Positions 45,101 through 56,376 of a DNA stretch of 64,000 bases are shown piece by piece (the stretch's first letter is position 1; every line of letters starts with the position of its first letter). The DNA comes from Heterodera schachtii (taxonomy: Eukaryota; Nematoda; Chromadorea; Rhabditida; Heteroderidae), in the NCBI GenBank assembly GCA_023374025.1, contig SIJG01000022.1, positions 744,001-808,000 of the forward strand. Reading direction: 5' to 3'. The notes beneath the pieces are model-generated. The model was given only the letters and a program-made list of their open reading frames with translations. It did not search any database and was not told where the DNA came from. The translations under genes and the position numbers were made by a program.

Positions 45101-48100
45101 ATGATAATTCAAATTCATCGTATTAACGCATCAATTAGCCTGTTTCTGGCGTTGTGTTTAAATGCAATTTTAATTTTGTTGGTGGTGAAGCGATCGCCAA
45201 AGGAAATGAAAGAGTACAAGAAAATTTTGCTCCAAACTGCGCTTGTGGACATTGTTTTATCCGTTCTTTCCTTTCTATCACAAATTGTGAGTATTAAACT
45301 TACAAATTTAATTGATAATTAAAAATTTTAAATGCTATTTTAGATTACTCTATCAAACAACGGTTGGATCATGAATCTTTCCGTTTCACAATTCTCCGAA
45401 TATTTGTCACTTTCTGCTCTGTTTGAAGAACTAATGTTCGACAGTTTGCTAATTGTGCAATACTTTTCAGTCTTTGGATTGTGTGTTCAGTTTGTTTATC
45501 GCTTTTTGGTGTTGAACAGGTAAAAGCACTTAAGTCTTTCTTTTGAGCCATCAAAGGCATTTTTATAATTGCCAATATTCGTCTTTATATTAATGTAAAT
45601 AAAATTTAAATCAAATTTGTTTAAAAATTTTTTTAATGACTTTAGTGTGTTTAATTTATTTATATTAGGGGCTTAAAAATAACACTGAAAAAATATATAT
45701 GCATGCTTTCATTTGGGTTTTCAATCAAAAGTTTAGGCGTCCAAAGAGAAAAATAATTATTTTAGAAATAATCTTTACTTAATTTTGCATCCGCATTGAA
45801 TCACTTTTTGTCAAATTAGTGCTATATTCGCATTCAATCAATTAATACATACCTATGTGTTTTACGACTTACAGTTCAGGTGGTTCCTTATTTTATCTAT
45901 ATCTACATATTTCAAATAATTAAATAAATTTGTATTAATTGTACACGTAAACTTTTGATTGGGCCAACTATTGATTGAAAAAGTTGTTTGGTAGACGCTT
46001 AGTTTGCAATATAGAAAATTTATGATGCTTAATTATTTTATTTTAGGGGCTTAAAAATAACACTGAAAAAATATGTTGCAATGCTTTCATTTGTGTTTTC
46101 TGTCGGTATTTTGACTTATACATATGATTTTTTCGTCTCCTTTGACCATGTTAATCTTCCCTTGCTTAATGCCGAAGAAATAATTCAAATTGAACAACTT
46201 TTGGATGGCAATCTCAGCGACTTTGTGTTCTTGTGTGAACGAAATGTGAGCTGCGTTCTTGTTATTTTTAATGTTTTTTATTATTAATTTGAAGGATTAT
46301 TTTCCCGTACAAATTACACTTGGACTTTATTTTGTCGAAAATATCATTTGTTATGCGGTAATTGTCATTTGTGGATACAAAATGGCTAAATTTGTTCATA
46401 AAAATCTGGATAAAAGCTCAAAAAGAAGACAACAAATTAACCGACAAATCATAATCAATTTGATTATTCAGGTAAACAATTTATGGAGATTTTAGGTGGT
46501 AGAAAATATCTAGAGTGTTTTCTAGGTTTTTTAGAGCATAAAAAGCCGAAAAAATTTTGAAAAACCTATTTAGGCGTTTTGCCGAGAATTATTAACAAAA
46601 ATGCAATAAAAACGAAATACACACCCCTAAGAATTGACTCGAAAATTTCAAAAATGATTGGTTTCGACAGTAGTTGATTTCGACAGTAGTTCTAAATTCT
46701 TTTTTCTATATAATTTATTGTGCATATGAATTAATGTTAATATAATTTACATAAACAAAACTTATGTATAATTTAAGTAATAATGAATTAAAGATAATTT
46801 TTGTCAAAAATATCGCTTTCACTTTTTCTATACAAACATTTATTGTCCACTCAAAAAAAAACAACAATTTCCTATGTAGATAAGATTCTTGAATAGTGTG
46901 GGAAAGTCCTGTTAAGAAATGCCGGTTTGAGTGCCAAGATGAATTCGAAAGTCGCAAAACCCCTCTACAATGTATAAGAAGCATGTGCTTATCATTTTAA
47001 TTTTCAAAATTTAATTAGACTTGTACCATATAGGATAAGTTTCTTAAAAACAAAAGTACTGTCGAAATCAATCACTGTCGAAGCCAACACTGTCGAAATC
47101 ACCACTGTCGAAAACTAACAACACCTTTTTCGAACCTAAATTATCATCCTAATTATGAATTTATGGGTCGGGGTCAGTTCTACTTCGGAACAGGTATCTT
47201 GCGCGAGCTTTTTTGCACAGGCTTTTTTGGCGCGCGCCATTTTGCGTTGACGTTGGGCCCGTTAGAAAATGGTTTTTTGGTATCACAAAATTTTAATAAA
47301 AAAATAGAACAAACCCTGTCATTTCCATGCTGTGAACTACATATATACGTAATTTTGCAAAAAAGTAAAAGTTTTTTTTTGCAGTATTCAGTACCATCGA
47401 ATGCCAGCTTGAGTTTTGAATTTTCGAGTCAATCCAAATATAAATATTCGAATTTGAATCCGGGGTCAGATTGTGATTAGTAGGGATGTCAAAAATTGCA
47501 CAAAAAGTGGTCAAAATATGTACATAAATTTGTAAAAATACCCAAATATATAAGAAATATGTATAAAACCCCGAAATATGTAAATAAAAGTCTCGATTTT
47601 TGTTCGCAAACACAAAAAGAAAGTGTTTTTCCTTCTATTTAGTGTATTGAAAAGCCATGAAATAATAGGTATTTACATAAAATTGACATCCCTAGTGATC
47701 GCACCCTCTAAAACCCCAGGGTAGTGATTTTGACCCAAAAAATAAAGTTAAATTAGGGACCACATTTCTGCTAGCATGGTATACAGTTATGTACAATGAA
47801 AGACAAATTAAGATTTTTTGGGATTTTCGACACTGGCGCAAGAATGCCTTTATTACGGGCGCCAAAACGGCCCGCGCCAAAAAAACCGCATGTCAAAATA
47901 CCTGCTCCAAATGGCCGCGCCAAGTGGGCGGTTCCCTGTATTTATATGTGTTATATATTTTTTGCTTTCTACCCCTGGGCGGTTTAAGAAACGTCCCAGG
48001 ACGGTGCAAATGGCTTCGAACAGGGTTATTATAATCATTTAAAAGCAATTTGGTATGTTTTTGTTGAACATTCAAGTCAATTGATTCCTGTTGTAGGTAT

Positions 48101-48433
48101 TTGACCACTTGTATTCCTGGGTTAGTAACTCGTTATTTAAGTGATCAACATTTTACTTTAATTAAGAAATTACTATTTTAGGCATTTATACCGTTGATTA
48201 TGAATATAATAAGCATTATACTCAGTGTTGAAACGTTGATTTTTGATTTCCAATTGTCCCCGAGTTTTCTGTTTATTCAAATGTGCGTCACTCTTCCTTT
48301 GCATTGGCTGCCCGTACTGAATCCGCTGGTCTCAATTTTCTGTGTTGGTGACTACCGTAAGGCGGTGGCCAATTTCATCCGACACACGATATGCAGGAGC
48401 CAAATGCCGTTGTACAACAGCCAATTCCGATGA
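45101..48433 (+). CDS. Nematode 7TM chemoreceptor, copy 3 (shifted C-terminal tail)
   Basis: Exons: 45101-45286, 45344-45519, 46047-46245, 46295-46471, 48182-48433. Motifs as in the intact copy: NAILILLVVKRSPKEMKEYK, FGLCVQFVYRFLVLNR, AKFVHKNLDKSSKRRQQINR, PVLNPLVSIFCVGDYRKA. Two oddities. A broken first part of exon 3 lies at 45669-45760, and the full exon 3 follows at 46047, so exon 3 was partly duplicated at the edge of the large tandem duplication. In exon 5, GGAGCCAAATG has one A fewer than GGAGACCAAATG in copy 4, so the tail changes frame after ICR and ends QMPLYNSQFR instead of the Asn/Gln-rich tail. All seven membrane segments remain. The last intron is 1.7 kb and contains a fold-back element. 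Likely still able to make a receptor, but this is uncertain. Confidence 0.65.
46660..47128. mobile_element. Fold-back element with TTTCGACAGT-array ends (unit 1)
   Basis: The left end has TTTCGACAGTAGTTGATTTC and GACAGTAG (two motif copies). The right end has four inverted copies (ACTGTCGAAATCAATCACTG, TCGAAGCC, ACTGTCGAAATCACC, ACTGTCGAAAAC). Between is about 350 bp of AT-rich DNA. It lies in the last intron of chemoreceptor copy 3 and has a twin at 53040-53505. No target duplication is visible. Confidence 0.6.
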
Positions 48434-48734
48434 ATAATCTCCAAAATAACAATCAAAATGCTCAACTGCCTATTGTTGTTTCATAATTTTAAACGTTAGT
48501 ACACGACCGGTTATTAACTGGCAAGCCCGGTTTCGTAAATAAAACATTTTTCAACATAAGTTTTAACATATTTTTTCACAAAAAAAAACTCAAAATTAGA
48601 TGACATATAATATTATTTTATTATGTTTAATTTGATTTAAACGGGTAAAATGAGGTATAATCAAGGATGTCACCGAAAATAGTAATTTCACCGATTGCTG
48701 CAGGTGCATGTTAAAATTATAAACAAAGCAGTGC

Positions 48735-49336
48735 ATGAATTCTAGCGGTGTTCGTGCTCAAGTCACCCCGGACAATTTCCAAAATTTGAGTGTCACTGTT
48801 AAAGAATTTCCGACTTTTTTGCCGCTGGCATCCCATGATCATTTCCTCAAATGCTTTGTCCATCCCGGGGTCAAGGCAGTTCGTACAATGGCGTTTCGTA
48901 CAATTTGAAATGGGAATGGCCATAACTTTTTTGTTCGTCGGTTGATTTCTTCAAAATTGGTATCATTCAAAAGCTCTACGTGTTTAGAAGCTATCATTAA
49001 GCAGAAGCTAAGCGATTAATCATCTTAACAAAAAGTTATGATTTATAAGACTTAAAAATTCAAGAAAATCCAAATTTTTTGTAAACTATAAATCAAAACT
49101 TTTTGTTGAGATGATTAATCGCTTAGCTTCTGCTTAATGATAGCTTCTAAACACGTAGAGCTTTCGAATGATACCAATTTTGAAGAAATTAACTGACGAA
49201 CAAAAAAGTTATGGCCATTCCGATTTCAAATTGTACGAAACGCCATTGTACGAACTGCTATCGACCCGTCCATCCCCTGTTGAACCGTTTTAATTCCCTT
49301 AATAAACCAAATTTAAGTATGTTCAACCGACAGTGA
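48735..49336 (+). pseudogene. Small frame interrupted by a Mutator-type insertion
   Basis: ATG at 48735 opens MNSSGVRAQVTPDNFQNLSV and runs to HDHFLKCFVHP, where a 401-bp element has inserted. Beyond it the frame continues LLNRFNSLNKPNLSMFNR as in unit 2 (55140-55330), where no element is present but the ATG has become ATA. So neither copy is whole. The protein is unknown to me; codons look biased enough to have once been coding. It lies just downstream of the receptor tail. Confidence 0.45.
48867..49267. mobile_element. Mutator-type fold-back element with empty site (TSD GTCCATCCC)
   Basis: A perfect 9-bp duplication GTCCATCCC lies at 48858-48866 and 49268-49276. The paralogous place in unit 2 (about 55268) has a single GTCCATCCC and no element, so the insertion post-dates the duplication. 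The ends GGGGTCAAGGCAGTTCGTAC and GTACGAACTGCTATCGACCC begin arms of about 190 bp that pair almost perfectly. Each arm has the CTTTCGAATGATACCAA-type core. No coding sequence. Confidence 0.92.
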
Positions 49337-49351
49337 TTTTTGTATTCTTTT

Positions 49352-49492
49352 ATGGCCGACTTCACTGAAATTATTAGTGCGATCATCCCCGTTAAGAACC
49401 CGCTCATGCAACAACTACATGCCAATGGACAAGTTGCACAGATGCTTCGAAAAGCGCGATTTCGAAATCATAGGCTGCTGATTGTGGTTTAA
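49352..49492 (+). CDS. Small open frame, conserved in both duplication units
   Basis: ATG to TAA, 46 residues: MADFTEIISAIIPVKNPLMQ, then LHANGQVAQMLRKARFRN and a hydrophobic end LLIVV. The twin at 55349-55489 differs at a few positions (Asn to Lys, Asn-His to Ser-His). Downstream of the stop the sequence still reads codon-like (FMKESLVFRDLSW), so it may be the first part of a larger gene cut by a premature stop. Not recognised. Confidence 0.35.
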   Translation: MADFTEIISAIIPVKNPLMQQLHANGQVAQMLRKARFRNHRLLIVV

Positions 49493-50056
49493 TGTAGGAA
49501 AAAGTTCAGAAATTTCATGAAAGAGTCGCTTGTGTTCCGGGACTTGTCATGGGACAAACAATACATGAGAGAGAAGACATAGCTTCTACCATTTACAAAG
49601 ATTACGTTTACCCAATATCATGAAAAGTTGTCCAAAAAGTCGGGCGCAATTCTAAATGTTTCGTCTATATACAAATTTGCAACGTGATTAAGCCAAGCTG
49701 AAATTGAACAGCGCCCAAAAATCAGAATTCGATGAGGATCCTGCCGCCCTGAATCATAAACACACCGTCCGAAAAAACGAGATGTGTACCAATAAATAGA
49801 GAATGCCAGAGAAAAACGTTATCTTTTTTTCTCTAATTTTTTGTCTGCTTTTGGAGTACTATCTAATATTTTTATTATTACGAAAAACAACATTCACTTC
49901 GCTCTATAGAACTTTTTTTCCGCCTTACAGATTTTCTTCATTTTTGCATATCGATAGAGAAAAATATTATGCATCGAATAATATAGAAGGTTTTTGCAAA
50001 AATAAGGCTCATTAAAAAGTTATTTTAAACGCTATTAATTATTTTTTAAGGATTTA

Positions 50057-50557
50057 ATGGGTAAAAAGAAATTAAATAAGAGTTTGAACATCAGCAAACC
50101 GGTGCAAAGGCGTTGGGATAAGCGTGAGGAGCGACAAACAAAGCTGGAGAGGGCGAGACAAGCCAAATCCGCTAAGAAAAGTGAGTTTTTCCACTAATTT
50201 TAACAAAAAAAATCCCATTTTCAAATTTCAGATGCTCCACAGTCAAGAAACACGCAATTTTGGATTCAATTTGGAAGGTGCTAATTTTTCAGGTGATGAA
50301 GCACTGCATTCCGTGTGGCGGCGACTTGAGCAGCTTTGGAAGACGATGCCGGACGCTGAACAAATGCGACAACAGCTCGAGCATCATTTCGTCTCGAATT
50401 GGTTGATGGACACCGGCAGACTCGACGAATTGAAGCTGGTGAGTTGATGGAAGGGTTTTAAAATCTTATCCAACTAATTAAGAGGGAGGAGGAAAGGCGG
50501 GAACAAACAGCTGAAGACAAAAGTGATCAAGACGCCGACATCGATGTCGTTGACTGA
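50057..50557 (+). CDS. Small basic/charged protein, three exons, unknown function
   Basis: Exons 50057-50180, 50293-50438 and 50483-50557 join in phase (1/2, then 0/0) at canonical sites and give 114 residues. The N-terminus MGKKKLNKSLNISKPVQRRW is strongly basic and looks nuclear or nucleolar. The middle is helical and amphipathic (LHSVWRRLEQLWKTMPDAEQ, NWLMDTGRLDELKL), and the C-terminus is acidic (SDQDADIDVVD). An alternative short reading through 50230-50292 is excluded by phase. I do not recognise the family. The frame is intact and GC-richer than its surroundings. The whole gene lies in a 1.04-kb segment missing from the second duplication unit, so the window has one copy. Confidence 0.7.
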
Positions 50558-50684
50558 TCGAGGATTAATGGTTATTTTTCATTACACATGACATAAAAAT
50601 GTTTATAAATTTGTAAACAATTTTAAAATCATTTTGGTCACTTTTCCTTTTATTTATTCATTAAAATCATCGAAATACAGCGAT

Positions 50685-50752
50685 AGCATGCACTGGGAAT
50701 CGAACCTGGGACCCCCCCTATGGTGACCTTCTCACAGACCACTTCGCCACAC
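50685..50752 (-). repeat. tRNA-like sequence (SINE-like)
   Basis: On the minus strand TGGCGAAGTGGT (A-box) and GGTTCGATTCC (B-box) are at tRNA spacing. Taking GTATGTG and TGCATGC as the acceptor strands gives seven pairs including G-U. The T-stem has two mismatches and no normal anticodon arm forms, so a working tRNA is unlikely. A related piece occurs at 1041-1095. It lies about 130 bp past the stop of the unknown gene. Confidence 0.45.
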
Positions 50753-51462
50753 ATACAAATCTTTTTTGGTACAGCAGCTCAGTTTCCGGACGCTGTGTAA
50801 AGGAGGAAACGCTCATCAGTATTTTGACTAAAAATTTTAAATTCTCCACCGATTAAAGATCAAAACACTATTTTGGTCTGGTAATGGACTATCCTGTCTG
50901 TTTCGGCTTCTTTCTATAATTAACGCAAATCAGTGCCTAATTTCACTACAATCGGCTGAGCTTCTTCCAATTCTCGCAAATTGTTATCTTTTATTTAGGT
51001 CAGCATCTCAACTGTATTCTCAGCTCGATCTTTCATTTGGTTTCTTAAAATTAATACCCCAATGAAAGCCGGATCCTCATCGTGGTTAAGCTCATGAATG
51101 ATTTTGATTTTTTGGTTTCCACGGGGTATAAGCGAGTGGAACAACTGTTTTCATCTCCCTTAGAATAAAAGGCGCATTGCCAAAAAATGTGACGCCGGGA
51201 AATTGGCTCTATTTGTTAATAAATTTTCGTAAAAATAGCAATTTTGTCACAAAAAAAATAATTAAAAAAATAATTGTGGAAACATTTTTAGAAAAATATC
51301 CAAAATAAGACAGTATGTGCATACCTTTTTCGGGTTTTTAAGCACATATAGATCACCCACATCCCTAACAGTGAATAAATGGTGAAAATAAAATTTTTGG
51401 TAAAAACCCAACTTGTTTTTGCCCAACTCGTTTTTATTACCCCAACTTTTTTTTGAAGGGAA

Positions 51463-51741
51463 ATGAAAAAATCAAAGGAATGTGATTTTTTAATTTTAAG
51501 TTCTAACGCCATAAAAGATATAATCAGCGCGTTTAAGGAGGGTCAGTGTTACGTGTGTTCTGGATGCAAACGAATAAAGGACAATACGGAAGCCCGGAAG
51601 TTCTTAGTGACACAAAATTTCCTGCAAGGAAACGAGATGGTGAGCAACCTCCGCTCGCTCGGGCACCCCACTACATGCTCCGTCTTCGCATGCTCCTTTT
51701 TGCATTTTTTCGTTTATTTTTCTTGTCATTTTTGGTATTGA
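51463..51741 (+). CDS. Open frame with a C-x2-C...H-x3-C pattern, unknown
   Basis: MKKSKECDFLILSSNAIKDI leads into QCYVCSGCKRIKDNTEARKF and SLGHPTTC, a spacing that could bind zinc and loosely resembles FLYWCH-type fingers found near nematode MULE transposases. The C-terminal part is hydrophobic (FLHFFVYFSCHFWY). The twin in unit 2 (about 56866-57180) has lost the frame: CYVCFGCKRIKDN remains, but a deletion after DN shifts it. This could be a remnant of a transposase or DNA-binding gene. The function call is weak. Confidence 0.3.
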   Translation: MKKSKECDFLILSSNAIKDIISAFKEGQCYVCSGCKRIKDNTEARKFLVTQNFLQGNEMVSNLRSLGHPTTCSVFACSFLHFFVYFSCHFWY

Positions 51742-52428
51742 AGTGTCTGCTTTCACTGGGACTCAGTTGCCCCAGTGCTTTGATGGTTCAGTTCGGATTC
51801 ACACCTTGAAGAGCTTTCGAATGATACCAAATTTGTCCGAGTTTGACCGTTTCAAAAGGTCAGGGTCCTTCTTTTTCCTCTATTTTTCGAGTTTTAAACC
51901 GGTTCAAAAACCGGGTGAAATGGTTTTCCGCGTCGAATTTTAAGCTGTTCCACCGTTATCAGCGCCTAAGAAAACCCATAAGTGTTTTTGTGCGATTTTG
52001 AGTCGATACCGTATTCGGAAATTTTACCGTTTAATGAAATATAATGAGAAAATTGTGAAAAATTTTTAGGCAAATCGGCAGTCTTTCCCATATGCCCATT
52101 GAATGAATGTTCTCGCAATTTCCGGTACATCCATTTTCGTCAAATGTTCATAATCTTTACTTAATTTTGCATCCGCATTGAATCACTTTTTGTCAAATTA
52201 GTGCTATATTCGCATTCAATCAATTAATACATACCTATGTGTTTTACGACTTACAGTTCAGGTGGTTCCTTATTTTATCTATATCTACATATTTCAAATA
52301 ATTAATTAAATTTGTATTAATTGTACACGTAAACTTTTGATTGGGCCAACTATTGATTGAAAAAGTTGTTTGGTAGACGCTTAGGTTGCAATATAGAAAA
52401 TTTATGATGCTTAATTATTTTATTTTAG

Positions 52429-54891
52429 GGGCTTAAAAATAACACTGAAAAAATATGTTGCAATGCTTTCATTTGTGTTTTCTGTCGGTATTTTGACTTA
52501 TACATATGATTTTTTCGTCTCCTTTGACCATGTTAATCTTCCCTTGCTTAATGCCGAAGAAATAATTCAAATTGAACAACTTTTGGATGGCAATATCAGC
52601 GACTTTGTGTTCTTTTGTGAACGAAATGTGAGCTGCGTTCTTGTTATTTTTAATGTTTTTTATTATTAATTTGAAGGATTATTTTCCTGAGCAAATTACA
52701 CTTGGACTTTATTTTGTCGAAAATATCATTTGTTATGCGGTAATTGTCATTTGTGGATACAAAATGGCTAAATTTGTTCATAAAAATCTGGATAAAAGCT
52801 CAAAAAGAAGACAACAAATTAACCGACAAATCATAATCAATTTGATTATTCAGGTAAAAAATTTATGGAGATTTTAGGTGGTAGAAAATACCTAGAGTGT
52901 TTTCTAGGTTTTTTAGAGCATAAAAAGCCGAAAAAATTTTGAAAAACCTATTTAGGCGTTTTGCCGAGAATTATTAACAAAAATGCAATAAAAACGAAAA
53001 ACATACCCCTAAGAATTGACTCGAACATTTCAAAAATGATTGGTTTCGACAGTAGTTGATTTCGACAGTAGTTCTAAATTCTTTTTTCTATATAATTTAT
53101 TGTGCATATGAATTAATGTTAATATAATTTACATAAACAAAACTTATGTATAATTTAAGTAATAATGAATTAAAGATAATTTTTGTCAAAAATATCGCTT
53201 TCACTTTTTCTATACAAACATTTATTGTCCACTCAAAAAAAAAACAACAATTTCCTATGTAGATAAGATTCTTGAATAGTGTGGGAAAGTCTTGTTAAGA
53301 AATGCCGGTTTGAGTGCCAAGATGAATTCGAAAGTCGCAAAACCCCTCTACAATGTATAAGAAGCATGTGCTTATCATTTTAATTTTCAAAATTTAATTA
53401 GACTTGTACCATATAGGATAAGTTTCTTAAAAACAAAAGTACTGTCGAAATCAATCACTGTCGAAGCCAACACTGTCGAAATCACCACTGTCGAAAACTA
53501 ACAACACCTTTTTCGAACCTAAATTATCATCCTAATTATGAATTTATGGGTCGGGGTCAGTTTGGCACAGCAACTTTGGCGCGGCTACTTTGGAGCAGGT
53601 ATCTTGCGCGAGCTTTTTTGCACAGGCTTTTTTTTCGCGCTCCATTTTTTGTGGACATTGGGCCCGTTACAAAATGGTTTTTTGGTATCACAAAATTTAA
53701 AAAAAAAAATAGAACAAACCCTGTCATTTCCATGCTGTGAACTACATATATACGTAATTTTGCAAAAAAGTAAAAGTTTTTTTTTGCAGTATTCTGTACC
53801 ATCGAATGCCAGATTGAGTTTTGAATTTTCGAGTCAATCCAAATATAAATATTCGAATTTGAATCCGGGGTCAGATTGTGATCAGTCAGGATGTCAAAAA
53901 TTGTACAAAAAGTGGTCAAAATATGTACATAAATTTGTAAAAATACCCAAATATATAAGAAATATGTATAAAACCCCGAAATATGTAAATAAAAGTCTCG
54001 ATTTTTGTTCGCAAACACAAAAAGAAAGTGTTTTTCCTTCTATTTAGTGTATTGAAAAGCCATGAAATAATATGTATTTACATAAAATTGACATCCCTAG
54101 TGATCGCACCCTCTAAAACCCCAGGGTAGTGATTTTGACCCAAAAAATAAAGATAAATTAGGGACCACATTTTTGCTAGCATGGTATACAGTTATGTACA
54201 ATGAAAGACAAATTAAGATTTTTTGGGATTTTCGACACTGGCGCAAGAATGCCTTTATAACGGGCGCCAAAACGGCCCGCGCCAAAAAACCGCATGTCAA
54301 AATACCTGCTCCAAATGGCCGCGCCAAGTGGGCGGTTCCCTGTGTTTATATGTGTTATATATTTTTTGCTTTCTACCCCTGGGCGGTTTAAGAAACGTCC
54401 CAGGACGGTGCAAATGGCTTCGAACAGGGTTATTATAATCATTTAAAAGCAATTTGGTATGTTTTTGTTGAACATTCAAGTCAATTGATTCCTGTTGTAG
54501 GTATTTGACCACTTGTATTCCTGGGTTATTAACTCGTTATTTAAGTGATCAACATTTTACTTTAATTAAGAAATTACTATTTTAGGCATTTATACCGTTG
54601 ATTATGAATATAATAAGCATTATACTCAGTGTTGAAACGTTGATTTTTGATTTCCAATTGTCCCCGAGTTTTCTGTTTATTCAAATGTGCGTCACTCTTC
54701 CTTTGCATTGGCTGCCCGTACTGAATCCGCTGGTCTCAATTTTCTGTGTTGGTGACTACCGTAAGGCGGTGGCCAATTTCATCCGACACACGATATGCAG
54801 GAGACCAAATGCCGTTGTACAACAGCCAATTCCGATGAATAATCTCCAAAATAACAATCAAAATGCTCAACTGCCTATTGTTGTTTCATAA
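52429..54891 (+). pseudogene. Chemoreceptor copy 4, exons 3-5 only
   Basis: Exons 52429-52627, 52677-52853 and 54586-54891 are open, with good splice sites and the full tail (RRPNAVVQQPIPMNNLQNNN, ending QLPIVVS). Exons 1 and 2 are absent because the tandem duplication began inside the intron before exon 3. Without TM1-3 it cannot make a receptor on its own. It preserves the ancestral tail frame that copy 3 has lost. Confidence 0.8.
53040..53505. mobile_element. Fold-back element with TTTCGACAGT-array ends (unit 2)
   Basis: Near-identical twin of 46660-47128, carried along by the tandem duplication. It has two motif copies at the left and four inverted copies at the right. It confirms that the element was present before the duplication. 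Confidence 0.6.
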
Positions 54892-55139
54892 TTTTAAACG
54901 TTAGTACACGACCGGTTATTAACTGGCAAGCCCGGTTTTCGTTTAATGAAAACATTTTTCAACATAAGTTTTAACATATTTTTTCACAAAAAAAACTCAA
55001 AATTAGATGACATATAATATTATTTTATTATATTTAATTTGATTTAAACGGGTAAAATGAGGTATAATCAAGGATGTCACCGAAAATAGTAATTTCACCG
55101 ATTGCTGCAGGTGCATGTTAAAATTATAAGCAAGGCAGT

Positions 55140-55330
55140 GCATAAATTCTAGCGGTGTTCGTGCTCAAGTCACCCCGGACAATTTCCAAAATTTGAGTGT
55201 CACTGTTAACGAATTTCCGACTTTTTTGCCGCTGGCATCCCATGATCATTTCCTCAAATGCTTTGTCCATCCCCTGTTGAACCGTTTTAATTCCCTTAAT
55301 AAACCAAATTTAAGTATGTTCAACCGATAG
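55140..55330 (+). pseudogene. Unit 2 twin of the interrupted small frame, start codon lost
   Basis: The reading AATTCTAGCGGTGTTCGTGC onward is open to TAG at 55328-55330 (NSSGVRAQVTPDNFQ to SMFNR). The start has changed from ATG to ATA. There is no insertion at GTCCATCCC, so this is the empty-site reference for unit 1. Confidence 0.5.
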
Positions 55331-55348
55331 TGATTTTTGTATTCTTTT

Positions 55349-55489
55349 ATGGCCGACTTCACTGAAATTATTAGTGCGATCATCCCCGTTAAGAACCCGC
55401 TCATGCAACAACTACATGCCAAAGGCCAAGTTGCACAGATGCTTCGAAAAGCGCGATTTCGAAGTCACGGGCTGCTGATTGTGGTTTAA
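55349..55489 (+). CDS. Small open frame, unit 2 twin
   Basis: Same length (46 residues) and frame as 49352-49492, with a few replacements and no stop. Retention of the frame in both copies mildly supports coding, but the duplication may simply be too recent for decay. Confidence 0.3.
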   Translation: MADFTEIISAIIPVKNPLMQQLHAKGQVAQMLRKARFRSHGLLIVV

Positions 55490-55897
55490 TGTAGGAAAAA
55501 GCTCAGAAATTTCATGAAAGAGTCGCTTGTGTTCCGGGACTTGTCATGGGCCAAACAATACATGAGAGAGAAGATATAGCTTCTACCATTTACAAAGATT
55601 ACGTTTACGCAATATCATGAAAAGTTGTCCAAAAAGTCGGGCGCAATTCTAAATGTTTCGTCTATATACAAATTTGCAACGTGGTTAAGCCAAGCTGAAA
55701 TTGAACAGCATCCAAAAATAAGAATTCAATGCGGATCCTGCCGCCCTGAATCATAAAGGAGGAAACGCTCATCAGTATTTTGATTAAAAATTTTAAATTC
55801 TCCACCGATTTAAAGATCAAAACACTATTTTGGTGGTAATGGACTATCCTGTCTGTTTCGGCTTCTTTCTATAATTAACGCAAATCAGTGCCTAATT

Positions 55898-56376
55898 TCG
55901 GATCCCGGACAATCCGTCAGTGGACAATTCGTCAGTGGTCAATCCGTCAGTGGACAATCCGTCAGTGGACAATCCGTCAGTAAGTGGACAATCCGTCAGT
56001 AGCTAATCCATAAGCAAATTTATTTTTAAAACACCCAAATTTATTTAAAACCATGTTAAAATTAATTTAGTCGGTAAAAATGTTGATTAATAATTTGTAA
56101 TATTTTATAAAAATTATAAAATAATAATTTTTAAAGAATTTGGTCAATTAATTGAAATATAAAGTAAGTAGAAATGTTAAGAATCTATAAAAAATTATAT
56201 TTATTAAATTTAACATCATTTTCGCAAGGTTTTTGATCCTTGCTCAAAAAAAGTTTTCTGACGAATTGTCCACTGACGGATTATCCACTGACGGATTGTC
56301 CATTACTGACGGATTGTCCTTCACTGACGGATTGTCCACTGACGAATTGACCACTGACGGGTTGTCCACTGACGGC
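55898..56376. mobile_element. Fold-back element with GGACAATCCGTCAGTG-array ends
   Basis: The left end has about six direct copies of GACAATCCGTCAGTG. The right end has about seven inverted copies (CACTGACGGATTGTC), with about 220 bp of AT-rich DNA between. The unit 1 counterpart (about 50955) lacks it but also differs by some 17 bp at the join, so a precise target duplication cannot be shown. Confidence 0.7.

Larger units (their letters stand above)
45764..52148. repeat. Tandem duplication, unit 1
   Basis: The sequence from ATAATCTTTACTTAATTTTG through chemoreceptor exons 3-5, two small frames and about 1.3 kb of flank repeats in the same order at 52149-57563. Identity appears very high by eye. 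Unit 1 has two segments absent from unit 2: a 401-bp Mutator-type element (48867-49267) and 1.04 kb with a complete gene (about 49760-50795). Confidence 0.9.

Noticed and set aside
50124..50447. Single-exon reading of the unknown gene through the first intron
   Set aside because: It starts inside exon 1 in a different frame and includes a canonical intron. The three-exon model explains the basic start and acidic end and fits phase.
50685..50752. Functional tRNA gene on the minus strand
   Set aside because: A- and B-boxes fit, but the T-stem has two mismatches and no normal anticodon arm forms.
53538..54047. 169-codon plus frame and 153-codon minus frame in the receptor intron
   Set aside because: Both lie in the large last intron, overlap each other on opposite strands, and the unit 1 counterpart is interrupted. 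There is no motif or splice support.
55898..56376. Regular repeats resembling a CRISPR array
   Set aside because: The copies are adjacent with no unique spacers, inverted between the two ends, in a eukaryotic genome. They are fold-back element termini. The same applies to 40144-40300.
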